A stretch of DNA of 64,000 nucleotides, from assembly GCF_001922545.1 (NCBI RefSeq), contig NZ_CP018744.1, positions 1-64,000 on the forward strand, written 5' to 3'. Each line of letters begins with the position of its first letter. Within the stretch, counting starts at the first letter, position 1. Source of the stretch: Borreliella garinii. Lineage in GTDB: Bacteria; Spirochaetota; Spirochaetia; Borreliales; Borreliaceae. The notes beneath the pieces are model-generated. The model saw nothing but the letters and a program-made list of their open reading frames with translations. It ran no database searches and was not told the origin of the DNA. Below, piece after piece: positions 19,196-35,316 of the stretch. The translations under genes and the position numbers were made by a program.

Positions 19196-22100
19196 ATGTT
19201 TAAAAAAGTAGAAAACAAGGCAAATTTTCCTAAAATAGAAGAAAAAATATTAAAATTTTGGACTGACAACAAGATCTTTGAAAAATCAATGAAGCAAAGA
19301 GAAGGATGTGAAGAATTTACATTTTATGACGGACCACCTTTTGCAACAGGACTTCCTCATTTTGGACATTTTGTTCCAAACACAATAAAAGACATAATTC
19401 CAAGATATCAAACAATGAAAGGTAAATATGTTAAAAGAAATTTTGGGTGGGATACTCACGGACTACCTGTTGAATACGAAGTAGAAAAAAAATTGGGAAT
19501 TTCTGGCAAATACGAAATAGAAAATTATGGCATTGAAAATTTTAACAAAGAATGCAAAAAAATAGTACTTAGATATACAGAAGAATGGAAAAATATAATC
19601 TTGAGGCTTGGAAGATGGGTAGATTTTGAAAAAGGCTACAAAACTATGGATATAAGCTTCATGGAATCTGTGTGGTGGGTATTTAAAAATCTTTATAACA
19701 AAGGGTTAATCTACGAAAGTTATTATGTACTCCCCTATTCTCCAAAGCTTGCAACTCCACTTTCAAACTTCGAAGTGAATCTTGGAGAATATAAAGAAGT
19801 AAATGACCCTTCATTAACAATAAAATTTAAAATAAAAGATAAAAACGAATACCTACTAGCATGGACAACCACCCCTTGGACATTGCCCTCAAACCTTGGA
19901 ATTGCGGTAGGAAAAGAAATAGAGTATTCTAAAATTTTTGACAAAAAAAAAGAAGAGGTTTTAATACTTGGATCAAAAAAGATTAATAGCTATTTTGATG
20001 ATGAAAATGCATATACTATTATAGAAAAATTCAAAGGAAGCCAGCTTCAAGGCATAGAATATGAACCTATTTTTAACTACTTTTTAGAACAAAAAGATAA
20101 AGGAGCTTTCAAAGTCCACACAGCCGATTATGTTACAACTGACGATGGAACAGGAATTGTTCATATTGCGCCTTTTGGAGAAGAAGACTACAGAGTACTT
20201 AAAAAACACACAAATGTAGATATAATAGATCCCTTAGATGCTGAATGTAAATTTACAAATAGGGTAAAAGATTTTAAAGGACTTTTTGTAAAAGATGCTG
20301 ACAAAAAAATAATAGAAAACCTAAAATTACGCAATTTTTTATTCAAAAGAGAAAACTATCTTCACAGGTATCCATTTTGTTACAGAACAAACTACCCAAT
20401 TATTTATAGACCAATAAGCTCGTGGTTTGTAAATGTAGAAAAAATAAAAACCAAACTCTTAGAAGTCAATGAAAAAATTAATTGGATGCCAGCTCATTTA
20501 AAAAAAGGAAGATTTGGAAAATGGCTAGAAAATGCAAAGGATTGGGCAATAAGCAGAAACAGATTTTGGGGAAATCCAATTCCAATTTGGATATGCTCAA
20601 AAACAGGAAAAAAAATTTGCGTTGGATCAAAAAAAGAGCTTGAAGAGCTATCTGGTCAAAAAATCGAAGACTTACATAAAGATAAAATAGATAAAATAAC
20701 CTGGCCAAGCAAAGACGGTGGCACATTTATCAGGACAAGCGAAGTTCTAGATTGCTGGTTTGAATCTGGAGCAATGCCTTACGCAAGTAATCATTATCCA
20801 TTTGCAAATGCAAGTAATTTTAAAAACACATTTCCTGCTGACTTTATTGCAGAAGGCCTAGATCAAACAAGAGGATGGTTTTATACTCTTACAATCCTAG
20901 GAACTTCTCTTTTTGAAAACACAGCATTCAAAAACGTCATTGTAAATGGACTTGTGCTTTCAAGCGATGGAAGAAAAATGTCAAAATCCTTTAAAAATTA
21001 TACAGATCCGATGGAAGTAATAAACACCTTCGGCGCCGATGCCTTAAGGCTTTATTTAATAATGAGCCCTGTAGTCAAGGCTGATGATTTAAAATATAGC
21101 GACAATGGAGTAAGAGATGTTCTTAAAAACATAATAATACCCATTTGGAACGCTTATTCCTTTTTTACAACTTATGCAATAATTGATAAATTTAAACCTG
21201 CAAAAAATCTCAGTTTAGTCAAAAGCAATAATCTTGACAAATGGATCATAAGCGAACTTGAAAGCCTAAAAAAAATACTAAATAAAGAAATAGACAAATA
21301 TAATTTAACAAAATCAATAGAATCTTTACTTGAATTTATAGATAAATTAAATAATTGGTATATAAGAAGATCTAGAAGAAGATTTTGGAAATCAGAAAAC
21401 GATAAAGATAAAAATGATGCCTACGAAACATTATATTATGCAATCAAAACTTTAATGATTTTGCTTGCGCCCTTTATTCCATTTATAACAGAAGAGATTT
21501 ATCAAAATTTAAAAACCGATAAAGACAAGCAATCAATACACCTTAACGATTATCCAAAAGCAAATGAAAATTTCATCGACAAAACAATTGAAGAGAAAAT
21601 AAATCTCGCAAGAAAAATAACTTCAATGGCAAGATCACTCAGATCATTACACAATATAAAAATACGCATGCCTATTAGCACAATATATGTTGTCACAAAA
21701 AATCAAAATGAACAAAATATGCTAATAGAGATGCAAGAAATAATATTAGATGAAATAAATGCAAAAGAAATGAAAATAAAATCTAACGAAGAGGAGCTTA
21801 TAAATTACAAAGCAAAAGCAAACTTTAAAGAACTTGGTAAAAAGCTTGGAAAAGATATGAAAACGGTATCTATTGAAATTAGCAAGCTAAAAAATGAAGA
21901 CATAATAAAAATAATAAATGGAATATCTCATGAAATAAAAGTAGATAATACAAAGTATTACTTATCATTAAATGATATAATATTAGAAAGAGAAGAAAAA
22001 GATAACTTAAAAGTAATCAATGAAGAATCTATTACAATAGGAATAGATTCACTAATAACACAAGAATTATACTTAGAAGGACTTACAAGAGAATTTGTAA

Positions 22101-22324
22101 GACAGGTACAAAATTTAAGAAAAGAAAAAAATTTTGATGTTAGCGATAGAATAAATTTATACATAGAAAATAATGCAACATTGGAAGAAATACTAAATAA
22201 ATTTGAAAAATATATTAAAACTGAAACATTGGCTTTAAATATCATATTAAACAAAAGTAAACTAGAAAAAAAAATAAACCTAGACGATGACATATTTACA
22301 ATAATAGGAATTGAAAAATGTTAA
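19196..22324 (+). CDS. ileS: Isoleucyl-tRNA synthetase, eukaryote-like type
   Basis: 1042 residues. Class I synthetase charging tRNA-Ile, with an editing domain for valine. HIGH motif appears as GLPHFGHF near residue 53, the editing-domain TTPWTLPSN near 223, and [11 protein letters not shown] (KMSKS) near 600, then an anticodon-binding helical domain. Length and C-terminal region without the bacterial zinc-finger cysteines fit the eukaryote-like IleRS clade, to which spirochaete enzymes are known to belong and which is typically resistant to mupirocin. AAAGGAG lies nine bases before the ATG. The last codons overlap the next gene. Confidence 0.95.
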   Translation: MFKKVENKANFPKIEEKILKFWTDNKIFEKSMKQREGCEEFTFYDGPPFATGLPHFGHFVPNTIKDIIPRYQTMKGKYVKRNFGWDTHGLPVEYEVEKKLGISGKYEIENYGIENFNKECKKIVLRYTEEWKNIILRLGRWVDFEKGYKTMDISFMESVWWVFKNLYNKGLIYESYYVLPYSPKLATPLSNFEVNLGEYKEVNDPSLTIKFKIKDKNEYLLAWTTTPWTLPSNLGIAVGKEIEYSKIFDKKKEEVLILGSKKINSYFDDENAYTIIEKFKGSQLQGIEYEPIFNYFLEQKDKGAFKVHTADYVTTDDGTGIVHIAPFGEEDYRVLKKHTNVDIIDPLDAECKFTNRVKDFKGLFVKDADKKIIENLKLRNFLFKRENYLHRYPFCYRTNYPIIYRPISSWFVNVEKIKTKLLEVNEKINWMPAHLKKGRFGKWLENAKDWAISRNRFWGNPIPIWICSKTGKKICVGSKKELEELSGQKIEDLHKDKIDKITWPSKDGGTFIRTSEVLDCWFESGAMPYASNHYPFANASNFKNTFPADFIAEGLDQTRGWFYTLTILGTSLFENTAFKNVIVNGLVLSSDGRKMSKSFKNYTDPMEVINTFGADALRLYLIMSPVVKADDLKYSDNGVRDVLKNIIIPIWNAYSFFTTYAIIDKFKPAKNLSLVKSNNLDKWIISELESLKKILNKEIDKYNLTKSIESLLEFIDKLNNWYIRRSRRRFWKSENDKDKNDAYETLYYAIKTLMILLAPFIPFITEEIYQNLKTDKDKQSIHLNDYPKANENFIDKTIEEKINLARKITSMARSLRSLHNIKIRMPISTIYVVTKNQNEQNMLIEMQEIILDEINAKEMKIKSNEEELINYKAKANFKELGKKLGKDMKTVSIEISKLKNEDIIKIINGISHEIKVDNTKYYLSLNDIILEREEKDNLKVINEESITIGIDSLITQELYLEGLTREFVRQVQNLRKEKNFDVSDRINLYIENNATLEEILNKFEKYIKTETLALNIILNKSKLEKKINLDDDIFTIIGIEKC

Positions 22325-23139
22325 AAACATTAACAAAAATAATTGCCATTTCATGCCTCATGGTAGGATGCACCAGTCTGTCTTACAGTCCTCCAAAACA
22401 AAACCTAAATTACTTAATGGAACTTTTGCCCGATGCGAATTTATATGCCCATGTAAATTTAATTAAAAACAGATCTATTTACAACTCTTTAAGTCCTAAA
22501 TATAAATCCATTCTAGGACTTATAAGCGATTTATACTTTAGCTATAAAAAAGAAAATAACGACTTTGCTCTACTAATAATGGGTAACTTCCCAAAAGATA
22601 TTTTCTGGGGAATTCATAAAAATAGAAATACAGAATCAATAGGGAATATATTTACAAGTCCAAAATGGAAACTTAAAAATTTAAACGTATATATTACCCC
22701 AAACAGAGCTAGAACCAGTATTACAATAAATCAAAAAGATAAAACCTTGAAAGAAAACAATATACTAACAACAAAATACATTAAGGAAGTAGAAAAAAAT
22801 GAAATGTTTTTTTGGATTCAAGATTCAACATTACTGCTCCCCAACCAAATAGCAAGCAAAAACTTAATCCCTTTTAGCAGTGGAACTCTGTCTATAAACA
22901 GCCTAAATCAAAACGAATATATTTTTAAATCTTTGCTCAAAACAAATAACCCATCAATACTAAAAATATTGTCAAAAAAGTTAATTCCAACTATCTTGAC
23001 AAGCACTACTAATCTCACAATATCAAGCCACATAAAGGCTACAACAAAAGACCAAAACACAGTAGAAATAGAATTTAATATTCAAAAATCTAGCGTTGAA
23101 AACTTTATAGCAAAACTAGCTTCAAATATTCAAACCTAA
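22318..23139 (+). CDS. Hypothetical spirochaetal lipoprotein
   Basis: 273 residues; family not recognised. Signal with basic start and lipobox LMVGC (Cys18). The mature part has a mixed alpha/beta pattern and mentions no known motif; residues 35-60 ([19 protein letters not shown]) and the C-terminal strand-rich part ([15 protein letters not shown]) suggest a globular periplasmic or surface domain. The ATG overlaps the ileS stop by seven bases, so it is translationally coupled to ileS. It ends three bases before the convergent ROK gene. Confidence 0.8.
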   Translation: MLKTLTKIIAISCLMVGCTSLSYSPPKQNLNYLMELLPDANLYAHVNLIKNRSIYNSLSPKYKSILGLISDLYFSYKKENNDFALLIMGNFPKDIFWGIHKNRNTESIGNIFTSPKWKLKNLNVYITPNRARTSITINQKDKTLKENNILTTKYIKEVEKNEMFFWIQDSTLLLPNQIASKNLIPFSSGTLSINSLNQNEYIFKSLLKTNNPSILKILSKKLIPTILTSTTNLTISSHIKATTKDQNTVEIEFNIQKSSVENFIAKLASNIQT

Positions 23140-23142
23140 CCC

Positions 23143-24080
23143 CTAATAAAAAGAGTCATTATTTTGCTTTTTGCAAGTAAAATAATGATACAAAGCTCCA
23201 ATTTTACCAGATTCATTATTAAATTTAGTAGGCTCAAGTGTTACAAGATTTTTTATATTATTATTATTAATAAAAGCCATTTCTAAAGACCATAAATTTT
23301 CCAATTTTTCATATATTCTATCTATTAAATCAGGCCTTGCGCTTATTCCTCCTCCAATCAAAATTTTTTCAGGATTTAAAATAAAAGTTAAATTAAAAAT
23401 ACCAAATGATAAATTCTCAAAAAATCTGTCAACTTCATTTTTGGCATGAATATTTCCATTCTCAGCAAGATTAAAAACATACTCTCCTGAAACCTCTTTT
23501 AAAGGCTTCTCTAAGCGCATAGCAACTCTTTTCCTTAGAGCTGAAACAGAAGAAATGGCTTCCCATCTACAATTAAAAGGAATATTATTGCTAATGCCTC
23601 TAGTAATCATAAATCCAACCTCTCCGGACATAAAAGAATTTCCTCTTAAAAGTTTGCCATTTGTAAAAATTCCAGCACCAATTCCTGTGCCAAGGGTTAT
23701 AGCAATAAAATCATTAGAATCAATAGCATTACCTTTAAATTTTTCTGCTAAGGCTACACAATTAGCATCATTTTCAATCTCTATACTTACCCAGTTAAAA
23801 ATTCTAACTTTTCTTTTAAAGGATAATTAACAAAGCCAGAAATAGCATTTACTCTAATGACATTCCCCTTAAGATCAACAAATCCAGGAATACAAATTGC
23901 AACCCCCGATATATCATTTGATTTTTTGTAAGAATCAATAAGATTAACTAAAATATTTAATTGTTCATCAGAAGTAGCACCTGTGCTTATTTCATTTTTA
24001 TCAAAAAAAACACCACTTGAATCTGCAAGCGAATATTTAGTGCTAGTTCCACCAATATCAATTGCCAAATAACGTTTCAT
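23143..24080 (-). pseudogene. ROK-family sugar kinase, frameshifted
   Basis: N-terminal part (24080 to 23787) has the ATP-binding motif LAIDIGGTSTKYS and AICIPGFVDLKGNV, then runs into TAA at 23789-23787. The rest continues in another frame (VSIEIENDANCVALAEKF, ITLGTGIGAG, GEVGF) to 23143. One G appears to be missing from the GGG run at 23790-23792; restoring it rejoins the frames into about 312 residues. Annotated in relatives as a xylose-operon regulator, but no helix-turn-helix precedes the kinase domain. The zinc/substrate signature (GEIGH...CxCGxxGCxE) is also degraded to GEVGF...NCRWEA. It follows sbcC by 33 bases. A sequencing indel is the main alternative. Confidence 0.75.
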
Positions 24081-24113
24081 ATTTATCCTCAAAGCTTAAT
24101 TGTACATAAATGA

Positions 24114-26954
24114 TCATAAATTTTCCATATCAATATAAGAAATTTTAGAAATCTTATTTATCACTATTTGTGCTTTAATCATCTCCTTCAAATAAGAAAC
24201 ATGGGAAATTATACCGATTTGTCGTCCGGTCATCATTTGAAACTTAGAAAGCTTAGGCATAACTTGAGCCAAAGTATCTTCATCAAGATTTCCAAACCCT
24301 TCATCTAGGAAAAAAGCTTCTATTTTTAACTCACTATCTCTTATTTTATCAGATAAAGCTAAAGACAAGGCTAAAGATACAAGAAATTTCTCGCCTCCAG
24401 ATAAAGTTTTTACCGTTCTTATTTTATTAACATCTTTTTTGTCTTCAATTAAAAAATCAAACTCCTTGCTCTCTTTGTTAGTTTTAAGCTCAAAATCAGG
24501 AAAAATCCACCTTAAATACTTTTCATTTGCCAGCCTTAAAATATCATTAATTAAAAAAGTTTGAACATAATATTTCAATCCAGAAGATCTAATAACCACC
24601 TTCCTTAAAACATCTAGCTTGTCTTTCCTTTCTTTGGCAAGATTTAATTCTCCTCTTAACGCGTCTAAATTAATTTTTTGTTGATTAATCTTTTTTTGAA
24701 GAGTTTCAAAATTTAAAAGCTTTATTTTATACTTTTCGATATCTCTAGATAAAAATTCAAGCTTAGAACTAATTGATAAACTTAATTTTTGTAAGAAATA
24801 AAGACTATTCTTATTAATTTGTTCCAAAACAGTTTCTGATTCAAAAGAAAATGAACTGAAAAAAACGCTTTTTAAATTTGAGACTATGTTAATAAAACTA
24901 TTTTTCTCTTCGTTTAATCTCGCTTTTAAAGTCAATATAGATTCCTTTATAAATTTAATTTGGGTTTCAGTTTTAATTTTTAAATCTTCTAAATCTTTAA
25001 GATTTAAAACAAGCCCATTCCATTCATTTTCTATATTTTTCTGCCTAGCCAAAATAACATTAAATTCTCTTTCTAAAGAAGAATAGTCACTAAAACTTAA
25101 ATTTAAATTAAGTTTTAATAATAAACTTTTAATCTTTAAAAGATTTTGATCAAACTTTTGATTTTTTAAGGAAATCTCAATTTTTAAATCTTTTTCCTTA
25201 ACCTTAAATTGTTCAAGCCTTTTCAATTTATTTTCAAATGCTAAAATTTTTTCTCTGTCAGAATAATCTATGTATTTATCAAATAATTTTTTTCCAATCA
25301 ATCTTAAAATTTCAGCATTATTCTTTTTAAATTCCAGAGCATTAATCTCTTGCTTAGAGATTTCTTCTTGTCTGCAAGATAGCTGATATTTAAGTTCATC
25401 AATTTGATTTTGTATTAAATGAAGTTTTGAATTTAAAATGTAAAGCTCTTTCAAACTACAAACCGACAATTTATCTTTATGCTGATAATTTTTATATTCA
25501 ATCTCAATATATTTTAGCTTCTCTTTATCGCTCTCAATAGAAAAATTTTTATCATTAAGGTATTTTAACAACTCTTTATACAAATCAATCTTAATAATAT
25601 TTTTTTCCTTATTTTTATTACAATCTTCTTTGTCAGTAGATTGTAATAAAAATTCCAACCTATCTCTATATTTTGAAATAATCTCATCGTTAAAAGTTTG
25701 GAATAATTTCAATGCTTCATAGTAAACATATTTATCAAAATCGAAATTAGATTTCTCAGAAGAAATACTTTTAATCTCATCATTTTTCTTACTTTGAGAC
25801 TTCAATAATGATTTTTTTTTATTTTCAAGACTATTTTTTCTTAAAATCAAGCTTTGACGATCATTCTTAACAGATCTCAAATTAAAAATATTACAATTTT
25901 TATTGTAAAGTTCTTTAATATAATTAAAATTATTACTATCCAAATCTTTAATTTCTTTTAAATTGTTTATCACTTTTAAAAGCTCCAAATCAAGCAATTT
26001 GCTATCATTAAATAATTCGCCTTGCATAGCAACAAGATTTTTCAAATTCCAAAAATCTGAACACAAATAAATTTCTCGATCCAAGTCCAAATTTTCTTTT
26101 AATTTCTTTTGAAGAGAATAGTCCATCTCTAAAGAATCTTGATATTCAATCTGAGAAGATAATTGATCCTCTAAAGAAGACATTTCAATTTCCAAGCCTA
26201 AATATCTCTCATTGGAAGCTATTGCCTGATTACACAAAGAAATAGCTCTTCTAATATTTTCAAGATCAATTTCTAATCGACCAATATCAACTAAATCTAA
26301 ATAATCCTTAAGAGATTTATATTCCCTCTCATCATAATCAAGGATTGATTTTTCATAAGATTCAGAATTTAATAATTTATCTATAGTAAACTTTGTAAGC
26401 TCAAAGTCACTTTTTAAATAAAATTCCAAATTATCATATTTTTTTAAATTAAAAATATTATCAATTATTGCGGTTTTCTCTTTAGGAGTTGATGTTAAAA
26501 ATTCTTGAAAATTACCTTGTGGTAAAATTACAGTTTGACAAAACTGATTAAAGTCTAATCGACAAAGACTTTTAATATGCTCTAAAACATCAGTTCGGCC
26601 CTCAATAATTCTATTATCAAAAAAACAACTAAGCAACATATTCTTAGGAGTCTCTATATTTTTTACATTAAGCTCAATAAAAGATTCATAAATCTTCCCA
26701 GAAATAGTAAATGTTAATTTAACGTAAGCACTAGTCTCCCCTTTTGATATAATATCTACAATTTTTTTTCCAAGCCTATAAACACGAGCATATAGCGCCA
26801 AAGTTATGCAATCTAAAATAGTACTTTTGCCTGATCCGGTATTGCCAGAAATTAAAAAAATACCTGATTGCCTTAAAAAAAGAGTATCGAAATTTAATTC
26901 ATGCTCACCTTTATAAGAAGCAATATTTTTAAATATGAGCTTATTTATCCTCAT
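24114..26954 (-). CDS. sbcC: Exonuclease subunit SbcC (Rad50-like)
   Basis: 946 residues. SMC-like ATPase of the SbcCD nuclease, which opens DNA hairpins and trims double-strand breaks. Walker [14 protein letters not shown] is near residue 36, the Q-loop [12 protein letters not shown] near 140, and the C-terminal signature [19 protein letters not shown] with Walker [14 protein letters not shown]. Between them lies about 600 residues of Lys/Glu/Leu-rich coiled coil. No CxxC zinc-hook motif is found at the coil apex, unlike Escherichia coli SbcC or Rad50. The start overlaps the end of sbcD by 14 bases. Confidence 0.93.
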   Translation of the reverse strand: MRINKLIFKNIASYKGEHELNFDTLFLRQSGIFLISGNTGSGKSTILDCITLALYARVYRLGKKIVDIISKGETSAYVKLTFTISGKIYESFIELNVKNIETPKNMLLSCFFDNRIIEGRTDVLEHIKSLCRLDFNQFCQTVILPQGNFQEFLTSTPKEKTAIIDNIFNLKKYDNLEFYLKSDFELTKFTIDKLLNSESYEKSILDYDEREYKSLKDYLDLVDIGRLEIDLENIRRAISLCNQAIASNERYLGLEIEMSSLEDQLSSQIEYQDSLEMDYSLQKKLKENLDLDREIYLCSDFWNLKNLVAMQGELFNDSKLLDLELLKVINNLKEIKDLDSNNFNYIKELYNKNCNIFNLRSVKNDRQSLILRKNSLENKKKSLLKSQSKKNDEIKSISSEKSNFDFDKYVYYEALKLFQTFNDEIISKYRDRLEFLLQSTDKEDCNKNKEKNIIKIDLYKELLKYLNDKNFSIESDKEKLKYIEIEYKNYQHKDKLSVCSLKELYILNSKLHLIQNQIDELKYQLSCRQEEISKQEINALEFKKNNAEILRLIGKKLFDKYIDYSDREKILAFENKLKRLEQFKVKEKDLKIEISLKNQKFDQNLLKIKSLLLKLNLNLSFSDYSSLEREFNVILARQKNIENEWNGLVLNLKDLEDLKIKTETQIKFIKESILTLKARLNEEKNSFINIVSNLKSVFFSSFSFESETVLEQINKNSLYFLQKLSLSISSKLEFLSRDIEKYKIKLLNFETLQKKINQQKINLDALRGELNLAKERKDKLDVLRKVVIRSSGLKYYVQTFLINDILRLANEKYLRWIFPDFELKTNKESKEFDFLIEDKKDVNKIRTVKTLSGGEKFLVSLALSLALSDKIRDSELKIEAFFLDEGFGNLDEDTLAQVMPKLSKFQMMTGRQIGIISHVSYLKEMIKAQIVINKISKISYIDMENL

Positions 26955-28182
26955 ATTCGCCCAAATATCCTTTAGCTAAAACCTCGTTAAAAAGAGAAAT
27001 AAGCTCTTCTTCCTTAAATTTAATATCCTTAATAACACCATTCTCAAAATCTCGTTTCAATTTTTTTTCAAAAAAATATTTTTCATCCATTTCAAGCACT
27101 TCGAGTTCTCCAATAAAGCTGGAATCGTCTTGTAAATCCTGACTTGAGAGCAAAGAATAGGAAATAGAAACTAAATTTATAAAATTAAGCTTTGCCAGAT
27201 CATAAATAGTCTCCTCAGCACTAGTATCAACCGCCTCATTAAGTTCGATTTTCAAATAAATAGTAAAAGACTCTTCTTTCTTGAAATTAGTAAAAAAGTC
27301 AAGAACTTCATTCAAAGAACCTTTAACAAAGATTAATTTATTGAAAATCGGCACAGGAAATGCTTCTTGTAAGATTAATTTATTGTGATTAAAATGCAAA
27401 ACATTTATATATTTATCATGAGTCTCATTAAATGAATATTGCATAGGAGATCCTGAATAAACAATATTATCCTTTAGTTTCATGAATTTATGAACATGCC
27501 CAAGAGCAACATAAGAAAAAGCATTTCCAAAAACATTAAAAGGGATAATATAACTACCCCCCAAAGTATCAATCTTTTTACTGCTGCCAAAAAAAGAATG
27601 CGCCATTAATATTTTAGGAATTCCTTTATATTTGGTTTCTAAAAAATTAGATAAACTTGATATCTTTTCTCTGTAAGCATTTTCTAAATTTTCAAGAAAT
27701 AGTTTGCTGGAAGACTGATCTTCTAATCCAAAAATATTGTCAAAATTTTGCCCCAAAATAAGCCTTTCATTTATGTGTGGAAGGCAAACAACAATAAACT
27801 TAAGATTTTCATTATCTTTTAAGAAAACTATTTGCTCATCAGAATCATATTCTGTGATTAAGAAAAAATTAAACCGTGAGAGAAGTTTTTTATTAATACT
27901 TAAATAATCTTTTTTGTCATGATTTCCAGAAATAACCACACACCATTTACAAGAAGTAAAAGAAAGCTCGTAAAAAAAATTATTTACTAATTTTTGCTCT
28001 TCAAATCCGGGCCTCTTGGAATCATAAACATCTCCAGCAACAAGCAAAAGATCTATCTCTTCTTTTTTAATAAATTCTAAAAGAAAAGATAGAAATTTTC
28101 TCTGTTCCTTAAGTATTGAAAAATTTTCAATTTTTTTTCCAATATGCCAATCTGAAGTATGCAAAATTTTATAATTGCTCAC
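26941..28182 (-). CDS. sbcD: Exonuclease subunit SbcD (Mre11-like)
   Basis: 413 residues. Metallophosphoesterase nuclease partner of SbcC. All Mre11 phosphoesterase motifs are visible: [10 protein letters not shown] (I), [13 protein letters not shown] (II), [11 protein letters not shown] (III), LMAHSFFG (IV) and [12 protein letters not shown] (V). First gene of the minus-strand set sbcD-sbcC-ROK and divergent from topA, with a shared AT-rich promoter region. In a genome with hairpin telomeres a hairpin-opening nuclease is of special interest. Confidence 0.95.
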   Translation of the reverse strand: MSNYKILHTSDWHIGKKIENFSILKEQRKFLSFLLEFIKKEEIDLLLVAGDVYDSKRPGFEEQKLVNNFFYELSFTSCKWCVVISGNHDKKDYLSINKKLLSRFNFFLITEYDSDEQIVFLKDNENLKFIVVCLPHINERLILGQNFDNIFGLEDQSSSKLFLENLENAYREKISSLSNFLETKYKGIPKILMAHSFFGSSKKIDTLGGSYIIPFNVFGNAFSYVALGHVHKFMKLKDNIVYSGSPMQYSFNETHDKYINVLHFNHNKLILQEAFPVPIFNKLIFVKGSLNEVLDFFTNFKKEESFTIYLKIELNEAVDTSAEETIYDLAKLNFINLVSISYSLLSSQDLQDDSSFIGELEVLEMDEKYFFEKKLKRDFENGVIKDIKFKEEELISLFNEVLAKGYLGEYEDK

Positions 28183-28211
28183 AAAATACTCTCACTTTTT
28201 TTAATTCTTAA

Positions 28212-33280
<5,069 letters not shown>

Positions 33281-33340
33281 AACCTAGCCCTTGAAAGTCT
33301 TATTATAATAGAAAAGATAATAATCAAATATTATTAAAAG

Positions 33341-33402
33341 TTAGCAGTAATGCTAATATAATTTAAAATTATTTTCATTATTCTCAAAACAAAGTTTATA
33401 AT
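33341..33402 (+). promoter_or_regulatory. Small hairpin and two -10 boxes before the TPR-like gene
   Basis: In the 127-base gap after hrpA, TTAGCA-GTAA-TGCTAA (33341-33356) forms a 6-bp stem with a GNRA-type loop. TATAAT boxes follow at 33357-33362 and 33397-33402; the second ends five bases before the ATG at 33408. No Shine-Dalgarno site is visible, so translation may be leaderless. No T-run follows the hairpin, so it is not a clear terminator. Confidence 0.35.
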
Positions 33403-33407
33403 AAATT

Positions 33408-33923
33408 ATGGAATGGTTATCCTTTTTTTATGTTTTATTATTTTTAGTAATTGCTCCTTTTGAATTACATAGCAATAATAAGGAAAATACGGAAAATTTA
33501 TTAAAGCTATACATGCTTTATGATTTAACTAACAACTTGCCAAAAGAATTGGAAATAATAAATAAAATTAAAAATTTTGACTTAGAACAATATTACCTGC
33601 TAATTACAAAATACTATCTAAAAATAAAAAAATATAAAGAAGCTAATAATTTTTTAAACAAAATAAACAAAAAAAAGATTAAAAATCAAAAAATAAAAAA
33701 CGAAATCATTTCACTAAAATTAAGAATAAATGAAGATAATATTAATGAAGAAGAAATAAAAAAAATTTTAAATAATGAAAAAAATATAGATGTAAAAATA
33801 ATTTATCAAATATTTAGTCTTATAAAGTTTAAAAATAAACAATTAGCAACAAAAATCAAAAACCTAATACTAAAAAACTATCCCAAAAGTATTTATTCTT
33901 ATAAAATAAAAAGAAATGAATAA
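33408..33923 (+). CDS. Secreted TPR-like helical repeat protein
   Basis: 171 residues. Signal-like N-terminus (WLSFFYVLLFLVIAPFELHS). The rest is Lys/Asn/Ile-rich and almost wholly helical, with helix pairs such as LEQYYLLITKYYLKIKKYKEANNFLNKI that fit tetratricopeptide repeats. No catalytic motif. It overlaps the glycosidase-like gene by eight bases, so the two are coupled and may act together at the cell envelope. Function unknown. Confidence 0.65.
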   Translation: MEWLSFFYVLLFLVIAPFELHSNNKENTENLLKLYMLYDLTNNLPKELEIINKIKNFDLEQYYLLITKYYLKIKKYKEANNFLNKINKKKIKNQKIKNEIISLKLRINEDNINEEEIKKILNNEKNIDVKIIYQIFSLIKFKNKQLATKIKNLILKNYPKSIYSYKIKRNE

Positions 33924-34698
33924 AAAAATATTAATACTACCAATATTAATTTTAAGTATTTTGTCAGGACTAATGTTGTCCCAATCAATCACTAAAAAAG
34001 CCAAATACAAAATTATTAGGGGTTATTTTATAAATAGCAATTATGTTCTAGTGAAGATTGAAAATAAAGATCTTAAATTCACTATATCAAAACCTATTTA
34101 CGACAAAAAGCTGAATAATTACTACTTTAAAGGCCAGACAACAAGCAGTTTCTTAATTTCCAAGAATGTTGACATTGCTATTAATACAAGTCCATACGAA
34201 GTTAAACAAAACATGTTTTTCCCAAAAGGACTATACATATATAATAACAAAATGATTTCAAAACAAATAACTAACTATGGAGAGATTGTAATAAAACACA
34301 ATAAAATTATATTAAATCCCAAAGAAGACGAAATAAAAACCTCCAATTACGGATTTAGCGGATTTTTTGTTTTAATTAACAATGGAAATTATAAAAAAAA
34401 TTTCAAAGAAACAAGACATCCAAGAACAATAATAGGAACTGACAAAAATAACAAGTATTTATTTCTTGCTACAATAGAAGGAAGGGGCGTCAACAATAGC
34501 AAAGGAGCTTCTCTTAATGAGGCTATTGATTTTGCATTAAGCTATGGTATGACTAACGCCATTAATCTAGATGGAGGAGGCTCAAGCACTCTTGTTGTAA
34601 AATCAAATAACACTCCTCACAAATTAAACTTCACTGCAAACATCTTTGGACAAGAAAGATCTGTCCCATTTCATTTAGGAATAAAACTTCCTAATTAG
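33916..34698 (+). CDS. Phosphodiester glycosidase (NAGPA-like) family protein
   Basis: 260 residues. An N-terminal hydrophobic segment (ILILPILILSILSGLML) anchors or exports the protein. The C-terminal domain has the order of motifs of the phosphodiester glycosidase family, related to the enzyme that uncovers mannose-6-phosphate: AINTSPY (88-94), GFSGFFVLI (147-154), RHPRTIIGTD (167-176), FLATIEGRG (183-191), SLNEAIDFAL (199-208) and NLDGGGSSTLVV (217-228). Bacterial members act on sugar-1-phosphodiesters in envelope polymers. The Borrelia substrate is unknown; glycolipids or peptidoglycan decorations are inference. It ends in an 8-base overlap with the convergent barrel gene. Confidence 0.8.
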   Translation: MNKKILILPILILSILSGLMLSQSITKKAKYKIIRGYFINSNYVLVKIENKDLKFTISKPIYDKKLNNYYFKGQTTSSFLISKNVDIAINTSPYEVKQNMFFPKGLYIYNNKMISKQITNYGEIVIKHNKIILNPKEDEIKTSNYGFSGFFVLINNGNYKKNFKETRHPRTIIGTDKNNKYLFLATIEGRGVNNSKGASLNEAIDFALSYGMTNAINLDGGGSSTLVVKSNNTPHKLNFTANIFGQERSVPFHLGIKLPN

Positions 34699-35236
34699 AA
34701 AATCTCCAACCAATATTAAATCCAAGCATAATCTCAGTTGTTAACCCAGAAAAATTTTTATAATTAGAAAATGGAGAAATAGAAAGCATAAACAAAGGCC
34801 TAATGTACAAACCCTCAAAATCAGGGATAAAAAGATCAGCAGCAAGTCCCATACTTAAAAAAAAGAGATTGCAGTTATTAGAACTCAAATCAAAGGTATA
34901 TTTGAACCCAATTAATGGAAAAAGCATTCTAATCTGCTCTTTGAAAATCATTGGATATGTTCCATAAAGCCCAAACGAGAAATATCTTCCATTATGAGTA
35001 GTAACAAAAGCCTCTTTATAAGACATTTCAAAAAGAGCATAATTTGCATCAAAAAATAAATTAAAATTAATCCCATGATCTGACCTAGTAAAATTTGGAG
35101 CAAATTTAGTGGAGCTTGTTTTATCAGTATAATTAGTAAATTGATAAAAAAAACCTCCGCCAAAAGAAAGTGGATAAGAAACAATAAAATTATTAGAAGA
35201 GATGAGAAATAAAATAAAAAAAAGATATTTCTTCAT
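34691..35236 (-). CDS. Small outer-membrane beta-barrel protein
   Basis: 181 residues. Signal peptide KKYLFFILFLISSNNFIVSYP. The mature part has regularly spaced amphipathic strands (GGGFFYQFTNY, GINFNLFFDANYALFEMSY, RYFSFGLYGTYP, MLFPLIGFKYTFDL, FFLSMGLAADLF, LYIRPLFMLSISPF, TTEIMLGFNIGWRF) consistent with an eight-stranded barrel, with an aromatic near the C-terminus. The ATG at 35236 has AAGGA six bases upstream; a TTG two codons earlier is less likely. No specific family recognised. Confidence 0.7.
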   Translation of the reverse strand: MKKYLFFILFLISSNNFIVSYPLSFGGGFFYQFTNYTDKTSSTKFAPNFTRSDHGINFNLFFDANYALFEMSYKEAFVTTHNGRYFSFGLYGTYPMIFKEQIRMLFPLIGFKYTFDLSSNNCNLFFLSMGLAADLFIPDFEGLYIRPLFMLSISPFSNYKNFSGLTTEIMLGFNIGWRFSN

Positions 35237-35260
35237 TAACAATCCTTAAAAATTCTAAAA

Positions 35261-35296
35261 AATACTATATTATTATAGTAGCATACTAAAGTAGTA
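35261..35296. promoter_or_regulatory. Divergent promoter region with inverted repeats
   Basis: Between the barrel gene and the SH3-like lipoprotein gene, TACTATA-TTAT-TATAGTA (35263-35280) is a perfect inverted repeat, and a second, ATACT-AAAGT-AGTAT, follows. They contain -10-like boxes on both strands. The plus-strand gene has its own Shine-Dalgarno site (AAGGAA) further on. Confidence 0.35.
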
Positions 35297-35316
35297 TATA
35301 AAAAATCAAGGAAACT

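Noticed and set aside
23143-24080. XylR-type transcriptional repressor
   Set aside because: The reading starts directly with the kinase ATP-binding motif; no helix-turn-helix domain is encoded before it.
35290-35303. TAGTATATAAAAA identical to part of the telomere arm
   Set aside because: Thirteen bases of A/T-rich sequence without the TATAAT box at the right spacing and without a palindrome; chance match in a promoter region.
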